Under the pieces are notes generated by a model. The model was not told the origin of the DNA, did not search any database, and worked only from the letters and a program-made list of their open reading frames with translations. A DNA stretch of 64,000 bases from a virus: positions 1 through 64,000 of the IMG/VR virus record IMGVR_UViG_3300028608_000012. One strand, given 5' to 3'. Below, piece after piece: positions 1 through 8,567 of the stretch. Made by a program: the position numbers and the translations under genes. The first letter of the stretch is position 1; the number at the start of each line of letters is the position of its first letter.

Positions 1-4
1 TACC

Positions 5-976
5 TCATGTGTACACGATGTCGGTTACCACTAGCTGGTTTAGTAGACTAGTTTCTAGCTGTACTTCGGTCCGTTTAATTTTCAGTACCTGACTTGGGTA
101 CGTGACGTCGGTAACGACTGCTGGTTCATGAATGACGACCGTTGTAGTAGTCCCACGGTACTTGGCCAGCCCTACACTCTGGATGACGTCAGTGATTGAT
201 GCGGGTTGTAGCGGATCAAGCTGCGCTGCCAAATCGATATACGGCAACAGCGGTAGTTCGTTCCCAGGAATCAACTCAAGTACGGGAAGCCAATAGTTAA
301 GCTCCGTCTTAGGTGAGGAATACGTATACGTGTTATCGACGTGTTGTGCGTATGACGGGCCGGCGACGTAGGTACGTTGTGTAGGAACCTTTCGGCCACC
401 CCAAGCAAAGGAGCTAGCGGAGAAGATACCCCACTTAGGCCCGCTGTAAGCAGCAGGTGCACCTTGTACCAACGCGTAGATCAACTGTACGAATTCAGAA
501 CTGGCGATGTTGGCGCCAGCACCGGTCAACAATTGCTGCGAACCAGAACTGGTAGGATCTGGGTTTGAATCGGCGGCAAACAAACGAACTTTTAGAACAT
601 CGGTTCCGACGTTCATGATTTTAAACTGATTCGTCGGAGTAGCGGTTGGATAGTTACCATTACTGTCCACACCGTAAACTAGACCGGCGTTGTACAACTG
701 GTTCCAGTTGAGGTTGTAAGCAAGGGTGTTGGTCGGAAAATAAAGGACCTTGCCTTTGTAGAACATCTTTACCCAGGTGAAAGCAGCACCCTCATCGCTC
801 CCGTTAAAGAAGTTAAACAAACTTCTTAGTTTTCCTAAGGTGACAAGTTCAGCCTGGGTAAGTGTTCCGAAGTAACCTAATTGTTCGTTGCCGTAAAGAA
901 GGTTCTTCGAGCCAGGACCAGAGTCAGGGAAATTTGTCTGTCCTCTTGAACCTATCCCCACGAGTGCTTCAAACAT
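5..976 (-). CDS. Tail-tip or receptor-binding structural protein
   Basis: A 323-residue protein without signal peptide or membrane segment. Its middle holds a block rich in aromatic residues (FTWVKMFYKGKVLYFP, then LNWNQLY) and later KVRLF and NYWLPVLEL. I recall this order of motifs from C-terminal domains of tail-associated proteins in many tailed phages and prophages, but the family cannot be named securely. It lies just downstream of the collagen-like fibre gene on the same strand and is separated from it by a hairpin, which fits a fibre-associated adhesin or accessory protein. The start is supported by AAGGAG seven bases before the ATG. The stop lies at the very edge of the window. A virion location is inferred. 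Confidence 0.6.
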   Translation of the reverse strand: MFEALVGIGSRGQTNFPDSGPGSKNLLYGNEQLGYFGTLTQAELVTLGKLRSLFNFFNGSDEGAAFTWVKMFYKGKVLYFPTNTLAYNLNWNQLYNAGLVYGVDSNGNYPTATPTNQFKIMNVGTDVLKVRLFAADSNPDPTSSGSQQLLTGAGANIASSEFVQLIYALVQGAPAAYSGPKWGIFSASSFAWGGRKVPTQRTYVAGPSYAQHVDNTYTYSSPKTELNYWLPVLELIPGNELPLLPYIDLAAQLDPLQPASITDVIQSVGLAKYRGTTTTVVIHEPAVVTDVTYPSQVLKIKRTEVQLETSLLNQLVVTDIVYT

Positions 977-995
977 AACGCAACTCCTTTAAATA

Positions 996-1038
996 AGCAC
1001 ACAGGAAACCTCCCCGTGAAGGAGAGGCTCCATGTGCT
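996..1038 (-). terminator. Composite hairpin between fibre genes
   Basis: On the minus strand an inner 7-bp stem (positions 1009-1015 with 1021-1027) is flanked by a second 6-bp stem (996-1001 with 1033-1038). A short T-containing stretch follows on the minus strand. It sits between the 1,308-residue fibre gene and the 323-residue gene, so it would terminate or attenuate the upstream transcript. Confidence 0.55.
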
Positions 1039-1044
1039 CAAGGG

Positions 1045-4000
1045 TTAAGGCACTACTGCACCAGCTGCACCCACCCACTCAACACCATCCCAGGTGAACG
1101 TGAGGTAAGTACGGCTGCCAGTCAAGGCCGGAGGAGAACCAGTATTCCAAACCAATGCGGTTGCACCAGTAGGAGCGAAGGTAATCACACCAGCAGCACC
1201 GTTGACTTTCACTACCAGAACCAGCGCACGAGCGCCGATTGGACCACCGGTTTTCGGGCCGTCTGCCAGCGTAATGGTTTTAGCAGTTGCACCACTGTTG
1301 TCGATCCGGCAGAACAGGTTAACGTTCGGATCGATACCACCAGTTGCAGACAGAGCCAGAATCGGCACGTCGTAACGGTCGAAGGAAGTCCAGCCAGTGC
1401 CTTTGTAGACGTATTGCTTACCGTCGTTCGCAGGCGCCGCGATACCCGCCGCAGGAGGTGTGTACAGCGACCAAGTGTGGTCACCTTTACGAAGGTACAG
1501 GTTGCTGTCCGTTGGGACGTCGGCGAAGCCAGGTACGAACGCAGTGATCTGCGCCTGGATTTTACCGAAGGCCGTGAGGACAGTATCCGCGGCAGTGATA
1601 GCACCACCAGTACCGAAGGAAACGCCCGCCAGCGTAGTCGCACGTACACGAGCAACTGTGTGGTAGAGGTTAGTGGTACCCTCTGCAACAGCGTCCGTGG
1701 TACCAGGCGAAGCCACCAGACCGATATACACGCTACCCGTCCAGCGGAACTGCGCGTTGGTCGCGAGGGAAATGTAGATCTTCCCTGTTTCACCAGTCGC
1801 CGGGAAGGCCGCTTGGTTAGCGAATTCCAACACGTCATCGACGTAGCTAGGTAGTTGGCCTGCTGGGACTTTACCAGCTACCAGTGTCGCAACCGAAACA
1901 CCCAGCTCAGTAACGGCCACACCACCGAGGCTTGTCAGCGTAGGCGGCGTGTACTGGAACCAAGTGTGGTCACCTTTACGCATGTAGGTGTTGCTGTCGG
2001 TAGGAACATCGACAACGTAAGCCGGAAGCTCAACCCACTCACCGATTGTGTCACCAGCCTTCAACTGACGAGCATACAGCTTACCGTTAACCAGCGACGG
2101 AACTTCATCGACTGGCAATGGGATCCACTGAGTACCGTAACGCACAACCTTGCCTTGACCGAGGAATGGAGAGTTAACATCACCCGCCACCAACTCACCC
2201 CAGAAGACCCAGCCTTGGTCAGCGGTTTTGTAGTAGACTTTGAACGTTTCGGAAACCGCCCAGTCACCCACGTTACCGGTGAACCCCACTTCTGGCACAT
2301 CAGTACCCACAGGCAGTTTCAACCAGCGGCTACCAACCAGACCACGAGGACCCGGGATACCTTGGATACCTTGAGGACCAGGGATACCCTGGATACCTTG
2401 AGGACCACGGATGAGGCCGATGTCGATCCACTGACCACCACCAGCGGTAGTCCAGATTGCCAGGTTGTTACCAACCAAGTAACCGTCACCCAACGCACCC
2501 GTAGGGTGAGCTGCTTGCAGTGCCGCCAGAGTGGCATACGAACCGAGGATGGAGATCGACTTACCGGCAGGACCCTCGTTACCCTGAGGGCCTTGGATAC
2601 CTTGCATGCCGTTGATGTCGAACGGACCTGTCCACTCGCCGTCAGTCAAGACATACAGCATCTTGTCATCTTCGGTGAACCAGCCGTCGCCATCTTCAGC
2701 AGTCGCTTTGGCAGGGAGTGCTGTTACGGTAGCTACGGTACCACGAAGCGAGAGACCCGTACCGGCTTCACCTTTGTCGCCTGCCGCACCAACCTTACCA
2801 CCCAGCACCCAAGAACCAGCGATGCAGAAGTAGATGTTGCCATCCATGTCAACGTAAGCTTTACCGTTGTTACCGGCAACCGACGGGACGTTCGGATCGA
2901 GGATAGTGAGGACCTTGATGATTTCGACGGAACTACCGTCTTTACCATCAGTACCGTTGGTACCATTGATACCATCAGTACCTTTGAAGGTACCCATGTC
3001 TTTCCAGGCGCCAGCAATGCGTGCGTACAGCTTGTTGACATCCCGCACTGCATAGACCGACTTGTCGGCTGGAGCGAGTGGCAGTGCGCTGTAGGTGTTT
3101 ACAACGTCGGTGATAACCATGTTGAGGCCATCAGCGCCGTCTTCACCGTCTACGCCGTCAGCACCCTTCAGAGAGGCAACGAACTGGGCTTCAGTACCAA
3201 CGTTACCCACGTCCAACCAGCTCTGGTAAGCAGACTTACCGTCCACACCGTCTGGACCGCGAACTGGACCCGCGTCGATCCACGAACCACCGCTTGCAGT
3301 GCTCCAGATAGCGACGTTCGAGCCGATCAGGTAAGCGTCACCCAATGTACCGGTAGGATGAGCCGCTTGCAGCGCACCCAGGTTGGCGTAGCTACCCATG
3401 AGCGAGAACGAGTGGCCCGCAGGACCTTCAGGCCCTTCTTCACCCTGCTCACCTTTAAAGGTACCCAGGTTGTTCCACTGGCCGTTCGTCCAGAGCTGGA
3501 TGGTGTTGGTGTCACGAACACCGTAAGCGTCCTGATCAGCTGGGGAAGCTGGCAGAGCCGACTGAGTCGCCACAGCACCTTTAATGACCAGGTTGGTTGC
3601 TTTGAGGGAAGCCAGGAACTGAGCCTGAGAACCGACGTTGCCCGCTGCCAACCAAACTTGGTAAGCACTGAGACCCGCCAGGCCGTTGGTACCGTTGATG
3701 CCGTTGGTACCGTTAGCACCACGGAAAGTACCGAGGTCAACCCATCCCGTGCTTGCCAGCACGTATACCCACAGGTGACCGGTGTCGAGAGTGACGTAGG
3801 CCGCTTGGTCAACCAGTGGTTTACCCGCCAGACCCGATTGGTCAGCCACAGTGCCGAGAACCTGGAGGTTCTTACCGGAAGGACCGGTCTCACCTTGAAT
3901 ACCCTGAATACCTTGGTCGCCCTTGATCTTCATGGCAGTCAGGAAGGCAGCCGTACCGCCAGTACCACCAGCATCGACCCAAGTCTGATAAACAGACTTA

Positions 4001-4971
4001 CCGGACAGGCTCGCGATCCACTGGGACTGAGTACCGCTGTAACCGCCGAGAACAGCCAGGTCGTAGGCGCTCTGACCACCCATACCCGGCAGGGCCAGGT
4101 AATCGCCATCAACCCAGACGTACAGGGTGGTGCCAACAAACCAGGCGTCCGCTTCATTACCAGGACGAGGCAGTGTGCCAACGTTGGCTTTGATACCTGC
4201 TACGGTGAACGCAACCGCAGGAGCGCCAGTTTCACCTTGGATACCTTGGATACCCTGATCACCTTTGATTTTCATCGCAGTGATGAAAGCATCTTCGTTG
4301 CCGATGCCGCCACGGTCCTTCCAGATCTGGTACGCCGATTTACCTACCAGGCTGCCGAGCCAGGCATAAACATCACCTGCAAAGCCGTTGTCCTGAGCAA
4401 TCTTGAAAGCGTCTTTACCTTTCAGCGTTTCCAGCCACTGAGTGTCGGTACCAGTGAAACCGGCTTCCACCGCTACTTCATAAGCGGTTTTACCTTCGGC
4501 ACCCGGGATACCGATCTTGACCCAGTTATCAGGCTGAGGCAGGAGCAGGAAGATGTCGTGCTGCCAGACGTAAGCGTCGCCGATTTCGTTCAGCGATGGA
4601 TCAGGCAGCTGTTGGTTGTCAGGCCATACACCGAGGAAGGTGATACCGCGTTGGCCAGCCAGGTCGCCAGAGTCAGCCCAACCGCTACCGTTCCAGACGC
4701 GCAGGTGGTTTTCGACGAAGTAACCGGTACCCACCATCATGTCGGTGGTGTCGATTTCGTACAGCTCGTCTTCGGTCGTCAGCGTGCCGATAACCTTGAT
4801 GCCCTGAGCGCTCAGTTCTTCAACCAGGTCTTTCAGGTAACGAGTACGGTTAGCCAGCAGGATTGCTGCACGGTTGTCCGGACCATCAGGACCGCCACGG
4901 ACTGGTTCCCCAACCTCAATGAGGGGGATGTCTTCCGGAAATTCACTTACTTCTGTGATGTTGGTAGGCAT
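1045..4971 (-). CDS. Collagen-like long tail fibre protein
   Basis: A 1,308-residue modular fibre. The N-terminus (about residues 1-55) has the LANRTRYLKDLV type of segment common at the base of phage fibres. The middle, up to about residue 900, alternates globular repeats with Gly-X-Y collagen-like stretches such as GDQGIQGIQGETG and GPQGIQGIPGPQG, which form triple helices in trimeric fibres. Two module families recur: one beginning KSAYQ.W followed by FL.SLK, and one beginning LGSYA.L.ALQAAHPTG. The C-terminal third carries KVPAGQLPSYVDDVLEFA and paired DVPTDSN.Y.RKGDHTW segments, known from other phage fibres. Start supported by AAGGGAAGAG upstream. Expected at the tail or baseplate and to determine host range. 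The repeats make expansion and contraction by recombination likely. Confidence 0.88.
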   Translation of the reverse strand: MPTNITEVSEFPEDIPLIEVGEPVRGGPDGPDNRAAILLANRTRYLKDLVEELSAQGIKVIGTLTTEDELYEIDTTDMMVGTGYFVENHLRVWNGSGWADSGDLAGQRGITFLGVWPDNQQLPDPSLNEIGDAYVWQHDIFLLLPQPDNWVKIGIPGAEGKTAYEVAVEAGFTGTDTQWLETLKGKDAFKIAQDNGFAGDVYAWLGSLVGKSAYQIWKDRGGIGNEDAFITAMKIKGDQGIQGIQGETGAPAVAFTVAGIKANVGTLPRPGNEADAWFVGTTLYVWVDGDYLALPGMGGQSAYDLAVLGGYSGTQSQWIASLSGKSVYQTWVDAGGTGGTAAFLTAMKIKGDQGIQGIQGETGPSGKNLQVLGTVADQSGLAGKPLVDQAAYVTLDTGHLWVYVLASTGWVDLGTFRGANGTNGINGTNGLAGLSAYQVWLAAGNVGSQAQFLASLKATNLVIKGAVATQSALPASPADQDAYGVRDTNTIQLWTNGQWNNLGTFKGEQGEEGPEGPAGHSFSLMGSYANLGALQAAHPTGTLGDAYLIGSNVAIWSTASGGSWIDAGPVRGPDGVDGKSAYQSWLDVGNVGTEAQFVASLKGADGVDGEDGADGLNMVITDVVNTYSALPLAPADKSVYAVRDVNKLYARIAGAWKDMGTFKGTDGINGTNGTDGKDGSSVEIIKVLTILDPNVPSVAGNNGKAYVDMDGNIYFCIAGSWVLGGKVGAAGDKGEAGTGLSLRGTVATVTALPAKATAEDGDGWFTEDDKMLYVLTDGEWTGPFDINGMQGIQGPQGNEGPAGKSISILGSYATLAALQAAHPTGALGDGYLVGNNLAIWTTAGGGQWIDIGLIRGPQGIQGIPGPQGIQGIPGPRGLVGSRWLKLPVGTDVPEVGFTGNVGDWAVSETFKVYYKTADQGWVFWGELVAGDVNSPFLGQGKVVRYGTQWIPLPVDEVPSLVNGKLYARQLKAGDTIGEWVELPAYVVDVPTDSNTYMRKGDHTWFQYTPPTLTSLGGVAVTELGVSVATLVAGKVPAGQLPSYVDDVLEFANQAAFPATGETGKIYISLATNAQFRWTGSVYIGLVASPGTTDAVAEGTTNLYHTVARVRATTLAGVSFGTGGAITAADTVLTAFGKIQAQITAFVPGFADVPTDSNLYLRKGDHTWSLYTPPAAGIAAPANDGKQYVYKGTGWTSFDRYDVPILALSATGGIDPNVNLFCRIDNSGATAKTITLADGPKTGGPIGARALVLVVKVNGAAGVITFAPTGATALVWNTGSPPALTGSRTYLTFTWDGVEWVGAAGAVVP
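2400..2557 (-). repeat. Fibre module, copy B of a divergent repeat
   Basis: Encodes a module running from SISILGSYATL to the IRGPQG collagen segment. It closely matches the module encoded at about 3250-3412 (SFSLMGSYANL to VRGPDG), with the same ALQAAHPTG core. Boundaries are approximate. Confidence 0.75.
3250..3412 (-). repeat. Fibre module, copy A of a divergent repeat
   Basis: Partner of the module at about 2400-2557 within the same fibre gene. The shared features are LGSYA/MGSYA, ALQAAHPTG, GDAYL/GDGYL and a Trp-Ile-Asp segment before a collagen-like stretch. Boundaries are approximate. Confidence 0.75.
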
Positions 4972-5014
4972 AACTCTTCCCTTTAGGAATTAACCCTTAA
5001 AAATGTGACGTCAT

Positions 5015-5587
5015 TTACTGGTAAGTAAGTGTACCGTCGTGGAGGTATGTGCCGTCGTGGATCGGGTCAGCCATTTCAACAACGGTCAACGTACCTACAA
5101 CGGTGTGTGAGTCGATAGTCACGGTAGTCACACCAGCATTAATGCCGATCTCCGCATCGACCAGGTTGTACAGACAACCGGCTTTAACGAGGGCACGTAC
5201 CTTTGCCGCCGTCTTCTGTCCCTGGGGTACCAGTACTGCTCCTGTGTTGCTACCACCCTCTCCTGACAAGAGGTAAATGCCCTGTGTGCTTTGTATTTGT
5301 AGATTCGCCAGGGTGAGCGGATCAGGGTCAATCAGTGTGGAGACCTCATTGACAATGTAGTCTGCGGGGGTGTACTTCTGGTCAACCCCAACAAACTGGT
5401 TAGGTGAATCCACGTCCACCAAATAACTGGTGGTACCGGCATTAACCGACTTGCGAAAATTCGTGAAGAGGGCGGTACCGAGCGTCAGGGAGCCCAGCAC
5501 GTTTACGAAGTCAGGTTCATCCTTATATCGATCCTGGTTATAAGCAATGAACCTGTCCAAAAACAGTTGTTCGTTTGGAAAGGCCAT
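5015..5587 (-). CDS. Small protein of the tail-fibre cluster
   Basis: About 190 residues, starting MAFPNEQLFLDRF. A GTG four codons upstream is also in frame, but the ATG has the purine-rich GTGGAA at better spacing. No family was recognised. Residues about 90-130 read as a run of short strands with Gly and Ser, and the C-terminus is TVVEMADPIHDGTYLHDGTLTYQ-like beta structure. Lack of signal peptide or membrane segment and its position directly upstream of the collagen-like fibre on the same strand suggest a virion attachment or fibre-linker protein. That role is inferred from position only. Confidence 0.6.
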   Translation of the reverse strand: MAFPNEQLFLDRFIAYNQDRYKDEPDFVNVLGSLTLGTALFTNFRKSVNAGTTSYLVDVDSPNQFVGVDQKYTPADYIVNEVSTLIDPDPLTLANLQIQSTQGIYLLSGEGGSNTGAVLVPQGQKTAAKVRALVKAGCLYNLVDAEIGINAGVTTVTIDSHTVVGTLTVVEMADPIHDGTYLHDGTLTYQ

Positions 5588-5679
5588 ATTAAGTTCCACT
5601 GTGGCGTCAAGGGGTGGTAGATCATAAAATCAATAAATAAGATAGCACTGATACTTTCATTTATAATTAAACTCAAACC

Positions 5680-5687
5680 TACATTAT
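5680..5687 (+). promoter_or_regulatory. Possible variant early promoter core (TACATTAT)
   Basis: In the AT-rich divergent gap, preceded by AAACC as in the clear copy at 25217. It matches TATATTAC at six of eight positions and lies about 50 bases before the first gene of the plus-strand cassette. Weaker than the other four. Confidence 0.35.
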
Positions 5688-5734
5688 CTACTTGTGAACC
5701 CACGTAATTTACTTTTTGTCGCAAGGAATCTATC

Positions 5735-6358
5735 ATGAATAAACCGCCAGTAGAACCACGCTTCGAATGCACCAACTTGCACACCGGTGAAAAGCATCAT
5801 CTCACTCAAGATGAGGTGGGGGAACTTCTGGAAACGGGTGTTGCACCTACGCCCACCATTATCCCTACTCCTGAATCTCGGGAGCGCGTTGTAACTGCCG
5901 ATACTGAAACAGCGAACCGGCTGTGTGTCCCCGTCATCCGTGCTGATAAGGATGGAAACGAGATCAACTACGGCCGACTGGCAGTTGGTCATCTGAACGG
6001 CATTCCCTTTGTTGCTCAGGTAGAGAAGCTGATCAGCATGGGGCTTCCTTGTATCTACGTCCAGCGTATTCCGAAGTTTGTCGATGACATCAAACTCGAA
6101 GTGCGGTGGAAGGATGAGTCGGCACCAGGCGGTCATCCTCGTTCAGGGGAACGTGAAGCCACGATCTACGCGTTGGAGAAGGAAGACCTCGCTCCATTGG
6201 GGTTAGCTTTGTCCAAGAACGATTGCACTGTGATGGCGTATCACAGAGGCTGTTATCTGCAAGTCTGGGAGAACGGCAAGGCAGCCAGTGATCGCAAAAC
6301 GATCGACAAGTTCTATCCAGGCATGACTCCAGAAGAAATTGAACACTCCAAGTTCTGA
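5735..6358 (+). CDS. Early protein, paralogue of the 8676-9101 product
   Basis: A 207-residue soluble protein of unknown function. From about residue 65 onward it aligns with the 141-residue product at 8676: shared features are NYGR, an L(N/D)GI(P/K)F segment, a K(E)DL.PL..A.SK block, and an almost identical C-terminus MTPE(E/Q)IEHSKF. The first 60 residues, including HTGEKHHLTQDEVGELL, are an extension absent from the paralogue. SD-like AAGGAA precedes the ATG. It heads a tightly spaced run of small genes behind an AT-rich, promoter-like gap, which suggests early expression and a role in host interaction. The function is not recognisable. Confidence 0.75.
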   Translation: MNKPPVEPRFECTNLHTGEKHHLTQDEVGELLETGVAPTPTIIPTPESRERVVTADTETANRLCVPVIRADKDGNEINYGRLAVGHLNGIPFVAQVEKLISMGLPCIYVQRIPKFVDDIKLEVRWKDESAPGGHPRSGEREATIYALEKEDLAPLGLALSKNDCTVMAYHRGCYLQVWENGKAASDRKTIDKFYPGMTPEEIEHSKF

Positions 6359-6368
6359 GGAGTGGGGC

Positions 6369-6476
6369 ATGGGCAGTATACGTAACAAACAAGCGTTGAT
6401 CATCTTTCTGATTCAAACGCTGGGACCTTTCGTTGCTATTGGTGTGGCAATTCTGATAGCACCTTACGTTAGATAG
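6369..6476 (+). CDS. 35-residue single-span membrane microprotein
   Basis: A short reading frame, MGSIRNKQALIIFLI onward, ending PYVR then TAG. A strong SD, TGAGGAG, overlaps the stop codon of the preceding gene and lies about six bases before the ATG. Residues about 9-31 are almost wholly hydrophobic, giving one transmembrane helix with a basic N-terminus. It exactly fills the gap between the genes ending at 6358 and starting at 6488, which supports it being real. Possible roles include a small inner-membrane effector, but none can be assigned. Confidence 0.6.
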   Translation: MGSIRNKQALIIFLIQTLGPFVAIGVAILIAPYVR

Positions 6477-6487
6477 GGGGATCTGCG

Positions 6488-6754
6488 ATGGATAACGATC
6501 AAGCGGTTGATAAAGTCTTTCTAGGCCTTGCTAAGCTTAACGGGGGGTTGTTCATCGCAGATCAGGATGTTCTGATCAGGCTGAGGATAAACTTCAGACC
6601 TTATCAAAGTGAGCACGAATATAAACGCTTTGCTGTGCCGACTGTTTATGCCATGACTCGAGGGTGCGAGAAATTGTTGGTGGCTTACTTCACCAAGCAC
6701 CGAATTGAAGCGAGGGTCATGCTGGAATACAAGGCACGCAAGAAACCTATTTAG
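6488..6754 (+). CDS. Hypothetical small protein
   Basis: An 88-residue basic protein, MDNDQAVDKVFLGLAKL, with a Lys/Arg-rich tail (EYKARKKPI). SD AGGGGG lies seven bases upstream. No signal peptide, membrane helix or known motif was seen. It is co-directional with its neighbours, with gaps under 12 bases, so it is part of the same small-gene operon. No function is proposed. Confidence 0.65.
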   Translation: MDNDQAVDKVFLGLAKLNGGLFIADQDVLIRLRINFRPYQSEHEYKRFAVPTVYAMTRGCEKLLVAYFTKHRIEARVMLEYKARKKPI

Positions 6755-6763
6755 GGAGGACTT

Positions 6764-7060
6764 ATGGGCGAAGTTGTATACATGCAGGCGTGGAAGGCAC
6801 GGCGTCTCTTGGAACAAGTAACAGGAGAGGATTGGAGTCGCGGTACTCCCATCCCTACCATTTCGAGTTGGGTTATCCCAATGTCGTTCAGTACGGATCA
6901 GTTGTTAATCCTTAAACTGGAAGGGATGGTAAAGACACAAAAGGAAATCTTGCACACCAGCCGTCACGTGCATGTGCGAGAAGAAGCCGCAATAAAAATC
7001 GGTGAGCTAAAGATACAGCTAGCTCGTCTCAGAAATAAATTGGAGAACAAAGATGGATGA
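6764..7060 (+). CDS. Hypothetical protein with C-terminal coiled coil
   Basis: A 98-residue protein with a strong SD (AGGGAGG). Residues about 50-95 are rich in heptad-like Leu/Ile with Lys/Glu (LKLEGMVKTQKEIL, GELKIQLARLRNKLE), predicting a helical hairpin or coiled coil. The N-terminus MGEVVYMQAWK resembles MGQVVQMFATK of the 90-residue product at 9537, so the two may be distant paralogues. The last eight bases overlap the start of the next gene, indicating translational coupling. Function unknown. Confidence 0.65.
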   Translation: MGEVVYMQAWKARRLLEQVTGEDWSRGTPIPTISSWVIPMSFSTDQLLILKLEGMVKTQKEILHTSRHVHVREEAAIKIGELKIQLARLRNKLENKDG

Positions 7061-7703
7061 GAAAAAAGTGGTGACAATAAAGGCCGATGTATTCGAGACC
7101 AACAGTGATATCGAGGTCGGGCCACACTTCAACCACGTGGCTAAGGTTTCGTTAGTGTTGCCTGGCCATGAGCTTGACTACAATCTCTTCGTTGTTTTCC
7201 TCAGTCACGAAGGTCCCGGTAAAGGTCGTATGTTTGTTCACCAGGACGAGGCCCGTAAGCTATTCAGGGCGGTCCAAAGTAACCTCGCTGCCTGGGAAGA
7301 CAAAGCGATCAATGGCAAGAGTGTTGCTGAACTGAACACTTGGATCGAGTCGATGACGCCCGAGCAGTTAATCGAAACGTTCCGTCCGGAAGTGGTAGAC
7401 AAGTACGTCGTCTCCTTGGATATCGCCGGCGTCCAAGTGGTAAACACCAATGGCGGATTCAAGCTGTTGGAGTTGTTAGGCGCCAATGAAACAGGTGTAC
7501 GGTTTATCGGCAATGAAGATCCTTTCTTCACTGTTGTTGTTTACTTGCACGATCACAGTAACGAAGAAGCGGTGTACCTGCGTATTAAGGACAAGAACGG
7601 CATTGTTCCGGTAATGGAGAAGTTGAAAGATCTCTGGATCGATGTACGTCTTGAGGTAACTAGCACCGAACAGCTTCTGGAGCTGTTGGGCGACGAATCG
7701 TAA
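7053..7703 (+). CDS. Hypothetical soluble early protein
   Basis: A 216-residue acidic protein overlapping the preceding gene by eight bases, with SD GGAG seven bases before its ATG. It alternates predicted strands and helices (GKGRMFVHQDEARKLFRAVQ; MTPEQLIETFRPEVVDKY). The MTPEQ segment also occurs near the C-terminus of the 141-residue protein at 8676 but this may be chance. No catalytic motif was recognised. A role in early takeover is inferred from operon position only. Confidence 0.65.
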   Translation: MDEKKVVTIKADVFETNSDIEVGPHFNHVAKVSLVLPGHELDYNLFVVFLSHEGPGKGRMFVHQDEARKLFRAVQSNLAAWEDKAINGKSVAELNTWIESMTPEQLIETFRPEVVDKYVVSLDIAGVQVVNTNGGFKLLELLGANETGVRFIGNEDPFFTVVVYLHDHSNEEAVYLRIKDKNGIVPVMEKLKDLWIDVRLEVTSTEQLLELLGDES

Positions 7704-7711
7704 CAGGGAGC

Positions 7712-7930
7712 ATGACTGTGGAAAATGATGAACAAGTAAAGCCGCCTATAGTCTTCAGGGCCTCGTGCAGTTGGAGTGGCTTTGTGGCCTGCCTTCTCTT
7801 CCTGGTAGTGTGGGTAGCGGGATGGGTGCTGGCTAAGGGGTTTTGGTGGACGTTTGTTTCCGTCTTCTTCTTCCCTTACAGCTGGTACCTTGTGGTACAG
7901 AAGGTCATGATCGCTTACGGTTTGGCATAA
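7712..7930 (+). CDS. Small two-helix membrane protein
   Basis: A 72-residue protein with two hydrophobic helices, about residues 22-42 (FVACLLFLVVWVAGWVLA) and 46-66, joined by a very short turn. An in-frame GTG at 7718 has better spacing from the GGGAG box than the annotated ATG, so the true start may be two codons later. Expected in the inner membrane. Its short hairpin topology is seen in small phage membrane effectors and some holins, but the sequence alone does not show lysis function. Confidence 0.65.
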   Translation: MTVENDEQVKPPIVFRASCSWSGFVACLLFLVVWVAGWVLAKGFWWTFVSVFFFPYSWYLVVQKVMIAYGLA

Positions 7931-7945
7931 GCAAGGGGACTAACG

Positions 7946-8215
7946 ATGGACGAATTGTTTGGCAACATCGAACTGGTAACAGAAGGACTGACTCCAGAGA
8001 GCAAGAAAAAGATTGAGGATCTGGCGCATGTCCGCAGCAACATGGACAGTCTCTGCTGCAACATGCTGATGGCTTTGGTGAACTCTGACGGAGGTGGTGA
8101 TACCGGCGAGTTTGAGGAGCTGGAGAAAGCGTTCGTGCTGTTGGGCAAAGATCTCGAAGAACTGCGTGAAACTCTCTTCAGTAAGAAAGGGGGTAGTCCT
8201 TACGGTTGTTCCTAA
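7946..8215 (+). CDS. Hypothetical helical acidic protein
   Basis: An 89-residue protein with SD AAGGGG. The sequence is predicted mostly helical, with a central Gly-Gly-Gly break around residue 50 and a Glu/Leu-rich second helix (FEELEKAFVLLGKDLEELRETL). It contains two adjacent cysteines (LCCNM) and a C-terminal cysteine. No known family. It is followed closely by another gene in a different frame whose start is uncertain. Confidence 0.6.
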   Translation: MDELFGNIELVTEGLTPESKKKIEDLAHVRSNMDSLCCNMLMALVNSDGGGDTGEFEELEKAFVLLGKDLEELRETLFSKKGGSPYGCS

Positions 8216-8264
8216 GGAAGGGTTTGCTGTAAAAGAACCTACCCCTCCGGTAATTGTTAAAGAA

Positions 8265-8552
8265 GTGAAACGGATTGGTGACAACGTAATGGTTAACGCA
8301 CTCGCACGTAATCCTGTCGCTATCCGTGGTAACAAGGAACTGAAAACCTGGATCATGCAAAACCGAAAGTTCCACGATCAATTTGCAGGGGCACCAGGTG
8401 TTGAGCTGTACCCGGAGAAGAAACATCCATCAGACCCAGACCCTGTATTTGAAGGATTGCTTGGCTACCTGGCCGGTGTTCCTGTCTGGATTCTCCCGGT
8501 AAGCGAGAAGCTCGATCAGTTTTATATTCAGTTTGAGTACAACAAAAAGTAA
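8265..8552 (+). CDS. Hypothetical protein, start uncertain
   Basis: The frame is open from before 8094, but the part overlapping the 7946-8215 gene reads like out-of-frame sequence (RSWRKRSCCWAK), so the real protein begins later. GTG at 8265 and ATG at 8289 are the candidates. Neither has a convincing SD, while a good one (AAGGAAGGG) sits at about 8213, too far upstream. The clear coding part includes NALARNPVAIRGNKELKTW and LGYLAGVPVWILP, ending FEYNKK. A strong terminator follows. Function unknown. Confidence 0.5.
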   Translation: MKRIGDNVMVNALARNPVAIRGNKELKTWIMQNRKFHDQFAGAPGVELYPEKKHPSDPDPVFEGLLGYLAGVPVWILPVSEKLDQFYIQFEYNKK

Positions 8553-8567
8553 TTGGCTGCGCTGGTC

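Noticed and set aside
1855-4986. A 1,043-codon open frame antisense to the collagen-like fibre gene
   Set aside because: It mirrors the repetitive fibre codons, has low-complexity Thr/Arg/Val-rich content and no proper start signal. The fibre frame has clear domains and an SD.
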